A stretch of 64,000 nucleotides of DNA from Treponema sp. (lineage in GTDB: Bacteria > Spirochaetota > Spirochaetia > Treponematales > Treponemataceae), in contig JAGBIY010000003.1 in NCBI GenBank assembly GCA_017934745.1, positions 62,001 through 126,000 on the forward strand, given 5' to 3'. Positions within the stretch are counted from its first letter, which is position 1; each line of letters opens with the position of its first letter. Both the position numbers and the translations under genes were made by a program. A model generated the notes under the pieces. It did not search any database, was not told where the DNA came from, and saw only the letters and a list, made by a program, of their open reading frames with translations. Positions 52,401 to 59,132 of the stretch are shown piece by piece.

Positions 52401-53644
52401 CGGTGGACAATTCATCAATACGCTGGTTCAGGGTCAATGGAGGAAGCGGAACAGAAACGCTCGTGAAGCAGTCGACAGGATTCGGCGACAAGACATATCT
52501 GATTCAAGCGGAGGACACAGGTTGCATCATCAAGGCGGTCGTGAGCGCGAGAACGGAGACAGGACTCGAAGGCGAAACGGAAATCGCGAAGCTGGACGCG
52601 GTGGTGAACGAAGGATACGCAATTCCGTCGAACGCGGCCGCGGACGTTCCGAGGGTTTTCGGAGCCGTGAACGTGTTCCTGGCTTCGGACTCGACTTGCA
52701 AGGACTACAGCGCGAAGGGAATGTGGTCGTCGAACCAGACGAGGAACGAGGGCGCGTGGGGAGAATTCCTCCAGTGCTTCTTCAACTCCACTGTCGCCAT
52801 ACAGAACTACGCGAACGGCGGACGCTCTTCAAGGAACTTCATCAACGAAGGCTCCCTCGACAAAATCGAGGGCAACATCCAAAAGGGCGACTATCTCTTC
52901 ATCCAGTTCGGGCACAACGACTCTTCAAATTCGTCAGGCTACCTTGAGGACAGGTACGTTCCTCTCGGAGAACCAGACGCGGCTGGAATCTATCCGACGA
53001 CGGCAGGAAAGAAAGTCGCCACCCCGGACTCCTACAAGGCCAAGTACGGAGACGAATTCTACTCGTACGACAACGGCGGCACCTACAAGTGGTACCTCAA
53101 GCAGTACATCGACGTGGCGAGGAAAGCTGGGGCGACTCCGGTGCTCGTAACTCCTGTGAGCCGCATGTACTTCAGCGACGGAAAAATCAGGCCGCACCAC
53201 GACTCGACCGACACCACCACGGGAACGCTCACCACGAGCGGCAACGCCTATGTGGAGGCGGTCAGGCAGCTCGCGAAAGAGGAGAACGTCATCCTCATCG
53301 ACGGCTTTGAAATCACGAAGTCGCTCTACGAGAAGGCCTACGCAGACAAGGGCGACGACTCGGCGGCCCGCGAACTGATGTTCAAGGGCGACTCCACGCA
53401 CAACAACAAGCTCGGCGGCTTCATCATAGCGGGCGAATTCGCCAAGGCCATCCAGAAGCAGATTCCAGAGCTTGCAAAAAGCGTCAAGAAGCCCGCGAAG
53501 GCGATAGGAGAGAACTCGGACGGCTCAATCATGTTCACGGTGGACTCGGAAGGCAATTTCAGCTGCGGAAGCGAATACTGGACGAACTACGAGAGGGCTT
53601 CCCTTTCGGGCGCGGACAGTGCCCCATACATCGACGCAAAATAG
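49475..53644 (+). CDS. Secreted pectin methylesterase / rhamnogalacturonan acetylesterase fusion
   Basis: 1389 residues from the ATG at 49475 with GAGG upstream; the open frame to the left runs through repeat D. Signal peptide in residues 1-25. Residues 30-460: a carbohydrate-binding-like module and Ig-type linkers. About 470-820: pectinesterase (PF01095, CE8), with GSQDTFYTG (Asp676), DYIFGSGTF (Asp698) and GRPWG (Arg760) as catalytic residues. About 830-1060: two Ig-like linker repeats (GWFRERFG and RWFRVNGG). About 1065-1370: SGNH hydrolase of the rhamnogalacturonan acetylesterase type, with SDSTCKDY (Ser1073), GHND and DSTHNN (His1309). It should remove methyl and acetyl groups from pectin outside the cell. 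Confidence 0.93.
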   Translation: MKKCNGFLGTVFSFLLLGAAAFGEGSGRPVDVWDFGASVDGFEGVNDNISAATFDNFPDDVLGKDGKFKKGSIEFGDLTLIVDNNDRIYYGSEDGAGKKNYGSQGYAVTDFDDGYTSNGLYYANGKGNETKRCMILRNVKAGDVITFYARISNSGDEVINFAHIDGEGKITGKQAEKAPLTSEARMYSYIAENDGTYKVYPGSAVGKPVYFRIKREPATNVSGKIANSNLLNKNAVLKFIVKETNQELPATIQGDRYTANLPAGHDFTALLQGVQGYSISSDTRVFSVSGNLAGKSASVNIAVAESQTYTAKGTIAGFDPAYDFSNFAVVFVPSTLGIYQPVKATLGWAFTQPSFIAKLEPGVEYTAQLEGANDYEIKSGARFSFTKNTEQNLAVAKKPTWNVGGKFFGKTDELPSKITFTRLDDAYTYEGTIEDGKYSASLRDGSYEVSVESATVKTVNHIVVSGAAVKKDIKLSSIEKKAETLPFKSVITVGKSGDFKTVGEALKAASAMHPRNESERITIEIEPGIYREQIKIDVPFITLKNADSTNSKEVKLTWYYGIGYKYYSADANGWFDEDLAYDKFSKKTVAKWGGATYVMPSAESFKAIGITFETSFNKYVTDEEIADGVESDGSIKFNRNYNADVRSKAGTERSAAILIEGDESEFIGCRFLGSQDTFYTGANIKGYLRNCFIEGNTDYIFGSGTFVFENCELRFAGYTDKPSAGYITAARQTDDKGYLFLNCLVSRDENVYNAPGFFGRPWGADASVAFVKTTLSTDEAINDEGWTKMSSNKPEDARFKEVNTIWKNGLDLESRTEGTVKEDDGTYTVENYLGSWKPSFSVKKGEMQAEKAYFKTEPHIKTDATYEIPYVGAVLEVVYELDTKEEDASIIGWFRERFGKKTLVKSGTAADKDARIYETTEDDLGCRMSAIVLPQTKPSTVVSFQKKTSFTTDDDINTPYPGHTITLHYSLGSADSVDNSSIRWFRVNGGSGTETLVKQSTGFGDKTYLIQAEDTGCIIKAVVSARTETGLEGETEIAKLDAVVNEGYAIPSNAAADVPRVFGAVNVFLASDSTCKDYSAKGMWSSNQTRNEGAWGEFLQCFFNSTVAIQNYANGGRSSRNFINEGSLDKIEGNIQKGDYLFIQFGHNDSSNSSGYLEDRYVPLGEPDAAGIYPTTAGKKVATPDSYKAKYGDEFYSYDNGGTYKWYLKQYIDVARKAGATPVLVTPVSRMYFSDGKIRPHHDSTDTTTGTLTTSGNAYVEAVRQLAKEENVILIDGFEITKSLYEKAYADKGDDSAARELMFKGDSTHNNKLGGFIIAGEFAKAIQKQIPELAKSVKKPAKAIGENSDGSIMFTVDSEGNFSCGSEYWTNYERASLSGADSAPYIDAK

Positions 53645-53670
53645 CAGTAGAAAAATGGAGATTTTGGAGA

Positions 53671-53707
53671 TATAATAGACTTGTTCGGAGACGAAAGTTT
53701 CCGAACA
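53671..53707 (+). promoter_or_regulatory. Promoter and 5'-end stem-loop of a small secreted protein gene
   Basis: TATAAT (53671-53676) is followed after about six bases by an 11-bp hairpin: TGTTCGGAGAC pairs with GTTTCCGAACA around a GAAA tetraloop (53682-53707). The hairpin should be the very 5' end of the mRNA. The same arrangement precedes the lipase-like gene. Confidence 0.6.
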
Positions 53708-53747
53708 GTTTTGCTATTCATGAAATTGAATCGGAAGGAGGCGGCTT

Positions 53748-54128
53748 ATGAAAAACATATTGAAAAAGTCATCGACTGCACTCGCTATCTTCATTTTCTC
53801 CGTATTCTATGCCACTGCGGCGCAAGTCTCAAAATTCGACTTCACCGGAACGACAACGACCGAAAAAGTTTCGATAACGATAAGCGACAAGGACCAGATG
53901 ATTGAATATCTGACCCCGAACAGGGACAACAAATATCAGATTCTGGACTACGACTATCAGCACGACAAGAACACGGGGACGAAAGTCCTCTCGGCGACCG
54001 TGCTCGACCCGCTGTACAACACGGCATACACGGTGATTCTCTACACGAACGGAACCTACTCCGACATGAGAATCGGAAGGAAGCGCATCACGTTCAAGTA
54101 CGTGGACGATTTCAGGGTCGTCGAGTAG
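53748..54128 (+). CDS. Small secreted protein, unknown
   Basis: 126 residues, GGAGG seven bases before the ATG. Signal peptide MKNILKKSSTALAIFIFSVF with cleavage near ATAA. The mature part is a beta-rich domain of about 100 residues (KVSITISDKDQMIEYL, TKVLSATVLDPLYNTAYTV). No family recognised. Its neighbour is the pectin enzyme, and both are exported, but it has its own promoter and 5' hairpin. Confidence 0.75.
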   Translation: MKNILKKSSTALAIFIFSVFYATAAQVSKFDFTGTTTTEKVSITISDKDQMIEYLTPNRDNKYQILDYDYQHDKNTGTKVLSATVLDPLYNTAYTVILYTNGTYSDMRIGRKRITFKYVDDFRVVE

Positions 54129-54149
54129 CAGTTTCGTAAAAAAGCAGGA

Positions 54150-54188
54150 ATCCGCGGATGTTTTTTTGGCAGCCGCGGATTTTTTTTT
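54150..54188 (+). terminator. Terminator after the small secreted protein gene
   Basis: ATCCGCGG (54150-54157) pairs with CCGCGGAT (54173-54180), followed by a run of eight T. Confidence 0.85.
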
Positions 54189-54210
54189 CCACTAAAGTCG
54201 CTGTTTTTGA

Positions 54211-54223
54211 TAATATTTTCGGC
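54211..54223 (+). promoter_or_regulatory. Leaderless -10 of the DacF-like gene
   Basis: TAATAT (54211-54216), then seven bases to the ATG at 54224. The -35 is weak; no Shine-Dalgarno. Confidence 0.45.
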
Positions 54224-56134
54224 ATGAGCCTATTCAAGAAAAAATCACCAAAAAGACTGAAGAACACTGAACCATTGGTAAAATTCGACCGGGACGGAAA
54301 CATAATCAGAGAAAAAAAAGAGACGGGCGGAACACCTGATTTTGACGAGGGCATGAGCGAAAAAGAGAGGATTCTCAGGAAGAAGCTCGAAAAAATCGCG
54401 GAGGAGACCGAGACCCGCAAAAAGAAAAATGAGTCGGAACCACGCAAAAGCGATTCAAATGCAAGTCCAAAAGACGATCCCGTCAACGAGGCCGTTCCTT
54501 ACGACTTTCCGGGCGACATCATAATCAGCATAAAAAAGCAGATGAACAAGTGCCTGGACTTCATAACGGGAAAGGACACTTGCGGAAACAGCACCCGCCC
54601 AGGCGGAGACGGTGGAAAAAGCCGCAGAATCAAGATAAACAGGAACACCAGGGTCGGAAAGATAATCGGAGCGGTACTCGACGTGTTCTATGAAAAAAAG
54701 GAGAAATACATGGCACTTCCAAAGCGGATGAAGGCGCTCTCGGCTATCGCGACTATGCTTCTGCTGCTGATTTTGGCGGCCGGCGTTTTCAGCGCGTGGG
54801 CGGCGGGATTCACGCAGACGGAATTCACGGCGAGGGCGACGCACGAGGAACTGGCGTCACTTTCAAAAATCCTCGACGAAAAATACAAGGACAAGCGGTC
54901 GCAGAATCTGAAACCGCTTCCATACAAAGTCACGCAGAAAAAGCTGGACGTGAGGGCGGGTGCCGCCATACTCGTGGACGCTTCCAACGGATGCGTGCTC
55001 TACGAGAAAAACGCTGACAAAGTTATTCCGCCGGCTTCCATAACAAAGCTTTTCGTCATGTACATCGTCTATCAGGAAATCGACAAGGGAAATTTCTCCA
55101 TGGACGACGAAGTTCCGCTCCCGGAAATGTCATGGGCGGTGAACCAGCCGAGGGACGCTTCGCTCATGCACCTTGGGCAGGGACAGAAGGTCACGCTGCG
55201 GGAACTGATGGAAGGGCTTGCCGTAGCCAGCGGAAACGACGCGGCAAAGGCCATAGCGTACCACATAAGCGGAAGTCCCGCAAAATTCGTGGAAAGAATG
55301 AACGAGGAGTGCAAGAAGCTCGGACTCACAAAGACTCGCTTCGTGGAGCCAAGTGGCTACGACGAGAACAACACGACAACGGCGCGGGAGCTCGCCACGT
55401 TCGCGAGAATCTACATCACGAAATACCCGGAATGCCTCACGGATTTCCACTCGCTCAGGTACATCGACTATCCAAAAAAGGAGAACCTCCCCAGCTGGCA
55501 GAAGAGCATGGGCGACACGCTCGCGATACACCAGGTGAACACGAACCCGCTTTTGGGATTGATGGACGGAGTGGACGGCATAAAGACCGGCTTCATCTAT
55601 GAAAGCGGCTACAACCTCGCGCTCACGGCGAAGAGGGGCGACCAGAGGTTCCTTTCGATAACGCTGCAGGGACAGGGACGGGGAACTCGTGAAGGGAACG
55701 CTGGAAGAATACACGATGGAACGGAGATGATGGAATGGGCGTTCGACACGTTCGCGGACTACGTTCCAGAAGCGAAGCACGAGCTTCTGTTCCCGGTTCC
55801 GGCGTTGGCGGTCAAGGAGAACAGGGGCAGGTTCGTGAACCTCGTGCCAGCATGGACGACACCTATTCCAGTTCCGCACATACTCGGCGACACGGCGAAG
55901 GACAGCGCGGCGGCAGTAACGTATTCGGTGGAGCTTCCAGCCTACACATACGGAAAAGTGAGCCAGGGCGACACATACGGATACATCACATACAAAATCG
56001 GGGAGATAACGCTTGAGAAAGTCCCCCTCGTCTCCGACAGATCGCTCGAAACAGGAAGCGCGTGGGACAGGTTCTGGGGAACGCTCGCGAAAATAAAGCT
56101 GACGAAAGAGGCTTCGAAGGCGGAAAAGGACTAG
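54224..56134 (+). CDS. D-alanyl-D-alanine carboxypeptidase (S11, DacF type) with long cytoplasmic tail
   Basis: 636 residues from the ATG at 54224. Residues 1-168 are polar and charged with no signal peptide; one membrane helix spans about 169-195. The periplasmic S11 domain has SITK (Ser272, Lys275), SGN (336-338) and KTG (454-456), the three penicillin-binding motifs. The C-terminal part has beta domains as in PBP5. It trims the terminal D-Ala of peptidoglycan. The long cytoplasmic tail is not usual for the family. Confidence 0.92.
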   Translation: MSLFKKKSPKRLKNTEPLVKFDRDGNIIREKKETGGTPDFDEGMSEKERILRKKLEKIAEETETRKKKNESEPRKSDSNASPKDDPVNEAVPYDFPGDIIISIKKQMNKCLDFITGKDTCGNSTRPGGDGGKSRRIKINRNTRVGKIIGAVLDVFYEKKEKYMALPKRMKALSAIATMLLLLILAAGVFSAWAAGFTQTEFTARATHEELASLSKILDEKYKDKRSQNLKPLPYKVTQKKLDVRAGAAILVDASNGCVLYEKNADKVIPPASITKLFVMYIVYQEIDKGNFSMDDEVPLPEMSWAVNQPRDASLMHLGQGQKVTLRELMEGLAVASGNDAAKAIAYHISGSPAKFVERMNEECKKLGLTKTRFVEPSGYDENNTTTARELATFARIYITKYPECLTDFHSLRYIDYPKKENLPSWQKSMGDTLAIHQVNTNPLLGLMDGVDGIKTGFIYESGYNLALTAKRGDQRFLSITLQGQGRGTREGNAGRIHDGTEMMEWAFDTFADYVPEAKHELLFPVPALAVKENRGRFVNLVPAWTTPIPVPHILGDTAKDSAAAVTYSVELPAYTYGKVSQGDTYGYITYKIGEITLEKVPLVSDRSLETGSAWDRFWGTLAKIKLTKEASKAEKD

Positions 56135-56394
56135 CCGCCAATCTTTTTTGAAAGAGGGGAAGAATCGGCGACAAAAGAGGCGAAATCGCGCTCAAGCTCG
56201 TCGAGCTTCTCCTTCATCTCGCATATCCGTTTTTCTATTCCGGCAACCTGCTGCGACTCAAGCTTGTCGAACACTTCGTCCTCCAGCTCGCTCTTCAAGG
56301 CAGGCTCCTTCTTCTGGAAACCGCACCACGGACAATAGAAGAAATCACTCTCAATCGTGCGGCCGCAATTCTTGCAAACACTTACGAAATTCAT
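56131..56394 (-). CDS. Zinc-ribbon protein with coiled coil
   Basis: 87 residues. CKNCGRTI and CPWCGFQKK form a four-cysteine zinc ribbon in the first 30 residues; the rest is a heptad-like helix (VAGIEKRICEMKEKLDELER). It overlaps the stop of the converging carboxypeptidase by four bases. It lies 15 bp after the M23 gene, so it is probably in its transcript, though TAGAAT ends seven bases before its ATG. Role unknown. Confidence 0.82.
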   Translation of the reverse strand: MNFVSVCKNCGRTIESDFFYCPWCGFQKKEPALKSELEDEVFDKLESQQVAGIEKRICEMKEKLDELERDFASFVADSSPLSKKIGG

Positions 56395-56409
56395 TTATCA
56401 GATTCTATG

Positions 56410-57918
56410 TCACTTCTTTATCAACGGCAACGGATCGATTCTCTTTCCGTTCTTGTAGACCGTGAAATGGAGATGCGGTCCCGTAGAATATCCGGTAGAA
56501 CCGACATAGCCGATGCACGTTCCCTGATCGACGGACTGCCCCTGCTTGACGGAATAGCGCGTCATGTGACCGTAGAGAGTCTGGTAGCCGCTAGGATGCT
56601 TTATCACGACGTAGTTTCCGTAGATGTTCGACCAGCCGGCCTTGAGCACGGAACCGCTCATCGCGGCCTTTATCGGAGTCCCCTTCGGACAGGCCATGTC
56701 GATTCCCGTGTGGTTGGAGGCCAGACCTGAAATCGGGTCTTTCCTGGGGCCGAAGTGCGACGTCAACCTCCAGCGGACAGATATCGGACTCTTGAACGTC
56801 TCGCCCATGGCGTCGCGCAAAGTCTCGATGTCCAGTTTCGCTCCAGGTATGAAAATCTTCTGCCCTATCGAAAGGATAGAGCTTGAGATGTCGTTCACGT
56901 CCAATATGTCTTCCATGGGAATGTGGTACTTCACGGAAAGCGACAGCAACGAGTCCCCCGACACGACAGAATGGAAGATTCCGTCCATGGAAGGAACTGT
57001 CAGCTTCTGCCCGGCCTTTATCGAACGGACGTTCTTTATGTCGTTCAAGGCAATCAGCGTGGAGATTGTGCGCAACCCGAATTTCGATGTTATCGACTCT
57101 ATCGTTTCCCCGCTCCTGACCTTGTATGTCGAGAAAGTCACAGGCTCCACGACAGTGTACGTCTCAAGCGGAGCCGCCTCCCCGTTTTCCAATATCAAAT
57201 TTCCATCGTTGTCGAAAACCGCATCGTTCTGGTTGAACGAGAATGCGAGGGAATCCTCAGCGTCCGCGACCTTGGAGCCGAACAAGGACTCAAGCGTCTC
57301 CAAATCTCGCGTCACGACCTCGCCGGAATCGGAGTCGACCTCCGTCACCTGGGGAACGACAAGCGAAGTCGCGCTCCACTCGTTCATGCCGGTGAAGTCC
57401 CTGTGGTCGACCATCTTGTTCAGGTAGCTGAATATGAAATACGGAACGAACAGGCAGACTGAGCCGAACGCGAAGAAATGCAGAATCCTGAGCGCGACGA
57501 GGTTCAAGTCGACCCCGGAATCTGTGCCGTCTTTTTTTGGAGAAGGTCTCCTTGAAGGCGGCTCGCCGCCTGAATACCCTGAAAAAACGTAGTCGAAATT
57601 CGGCTGTCTTGATTCCTGGACGCGGTAACCCTTTATCGTATCCTTGTTCACAAGGGAGTGAAGGGAGAACATGACGCTGTTCAACGCGGAAGAAACGCCG
57701 GAGAAAAGGCTTTTTCCACTCCCCCGCGCAGTCCGGGAGCTTTTCTTGGGAGAATATCCGTTCACGCCATACGAGTAGCCGGAAGGATAATCGCCAGAAG
57801 AAACCAGCCTCGAAGGCCTGCCCGCCGAAGGAACCGACCTCGAAGAAGTTTTTGATTTTATATCACCGCCCGCGCTGAAAGACGCGGCTTTTTTTCCATA
57901 AACAGTTATGACTTCCAT
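56410..57918 (-). CDS. LysM-M23 metallopeptidase (peptidoglycan hydrolase)
   Basis: 502 residues. A Ser/Gly/Arg-rich cytoplasmic part (1-140), one membrane helix (about 145-167), two LysM domains (263-309 and 315-359) that bind glycan, and an M23 domain with zinc ligands His403 and Asp407 (SNHTGIDM) and HLH (482-484, with His451 nearby). It cuts peptide cross-links or, together with a flagellar or division partner, remodels the wall. A GGTGGGC stretch precedes the ATG. Confidence 0.93.
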   Translation of the reverse strand: MEVITVYGKKAASFSAGGDIKSKTSSRSVPSAGRPSRLVSSGDYPSGYSYGVNGYSPKKSSRTARGSGKSLFSGVSSALNSVMFSLHSLVNKDTIKGYRVQESRQPNFDYVFSGYSGGEPPSRRPSPKKDGTDSGVDLNLVALRILHFFAFGSVCLFVPYFIFSYLNKMVDHRDFTGMNEWSATSLVVPQVTEVDSDSGEVVTRDLETLESLFGSKVADAEDSLAFSFNQNDAVFDNDGNLILENGEAAPLETYTVVEPVTFSTYKVRSGETIESITSKFGLRTISTLIALNDIKNVRSIKAGQKLTVPSMDGIFHSVVSGDSLLSLSVKYHIPMEDILDVNDISSSILSIGQKIFIPGAKLDIETLRDAMGETFKSPISVRWRLTSHFGPRKDPISGLASNHTGIDMACPKGTPIKAAMSGSVLKAGWSNIYGNYVVIKHPSGYQTLYGHMTRYSVKQGQSVDQGTCIGYVGSTGYSTGPHLHFTVYKNGKRIDPLPLIKK

Positions 57919-58022
57919 GTGCCCACCATAAACGCATTATCGGCAAAACACCTCTCCTGTTTTACGGTTTTTTGACAACAAAAGCAGTATAATTTACCAT
58001 AAGAGCAAAATTGGAGGTTTTT

Positions 58023-59102
58023 ATGAAAAAATCGATTATAGCGACGGCTGCGGCGGTCCTGCTCGGCTCAAGCGCATTCGCCTACAATCCACCGGCAGGA
58101 GGACAGAACCTGCTGAGAATAACAAGCCCGTTCCTACTCGTCGGAGCGAAATCAGCGGCTGGAGGCCCGTTGCTCGAAGTGCTCCCGGATTCGGTCGTCA
58201 ACAACCCAGCCCTTCCGGGATTCAGCCAGAGAAGCTCCCTTGAACTCGCGGGGACAATGCTTTTCGACAGCAGCGACGAAAGCGACACATCGCTCGGAGG
58301 AGCCTTCGACCTCGGACTGCAGATAGCGACGAGATGGTGCGTCCCGACAATCCTCGTGCAGGGTGTCTTCTCGGATTACTACGACATGCACCTCGGAAAC
58401 ACGATAAACTTCACGGCAGGATATTCCAAGGAAATCACCGACAGTCTCTCCGTAGGACTCAGCGGAAACTTCGGACTCCTTTGGGGTGCCGGTTCGGACT
58501 GGACTTTGAGCGGCGCGCTCGGAGCGTACTACAACGCAGGCGATGCCGGATTCCTCAAGAATCTCAGATTCGGAGCCGCCCTCACGAACCTCGGAAAGAT
58601 GTACGACGACACGGAGACTTACGGAATCGACTCAAGCGCAAGCGTGGACGCGAACGGCAACACGACAATCGACTACGCCGACAAGTGGCCCGCCCTCGCG
58701 ACGCTCAGGGTCGGAGCCGCAGCGCACCTCATCGACGCGAACAGCTTCAAGCTCGGACTCTCGGCGGACATCGCGACACCCGGATTCCAGAACGTAGTCT
58801 TCGACGCGGGACTCCAGATGAAATTCTTCGACGTGGTGAAGCTTTCTACAGCGTGGGAATTCGATCTTCAGGAATACTCCAAATACGAATACACGAACCT
58901 CATGCCTTCAATCGGACTCAGCTTCAACATCATAATCAAGTCAAAGAGCGAGGCTCTCAGGAAGCGCGACTGGGACCAGAGCGAAATCAACGCGGGAGCG
59001 GCCTGGCAGCGCATGTACGAGAACGTCGACGCGGTGAGCGCGGGAGTCGTCCTCGACCTCGGACTCAAGGACACGCAGCCGCCTGAAATCGAAATGTGGT
59101 AA
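58023..59102 (+). CDS. PorV/UPF0164-like outer membrane protein
   Basis: 359 residues from the ATG at 58023, TTGGAGG before it. Signal peptide MKKSIIATAAAVLLGSSAFA. The mature N-terminus has GAKSAAGG..EVLPDSVVNNPA, the pattern of the PorV/FadL-like UPF0164 family common in treponemes, followed by amphipathic beta strands with many Gly/Leu/Tyr. Probably a barrel in the outer membrane. The next gene starts 30 bp on, so they probably form one operon. Confidence 0.82.
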   Translation: MKKSIIATAAAVLLGSSAFAYNPPAGGQNLLRITSPFLLVGAKSAAGGPLLEVLPDSVVNNPALPGFSQRSSLELAGTMLFDSSDESDTSLGGAFDLGLQIATRWCVPTILVQGVFSDYYDMHLGNTINFTAGYSKEITDSLSVGLSGNFGLLWGAGSDWTLSGALGAYYNAGDAGFLKNLRFGAALTNLGKMYDDTETYGIDSSASVDANGNTTIDYADKWPALATLRVGAAAHLIDANSFKLGLSADIATPGFQNVVFDAGLQMKFFDVVKLSTAWEFDLQEYSKYEYTNLMPSIGLSFNIIIKSKSEALRKRDWDQSEINAGAAWQRMYENVDAVSAGVVLDLGLKDTQPPEIEMW

Positions 59103-59132
59103 TGAAAAGAAAAAAATAAAAAAGGTGAACGA

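Noticed and set aside
53683..53707. Rho-independent terminator after the pectin enzyme gene
   Set aside because: The hairpin has no T run behind it and a -10 lies directly before it, so a 5' leader structure fits better.
58334..59086. 250-codon Arg-rich frame inside the PorV-like gene
   Set aside because: Same strand, shifted frame of a gene with a good signal peptide and Shine-Dalgarno.
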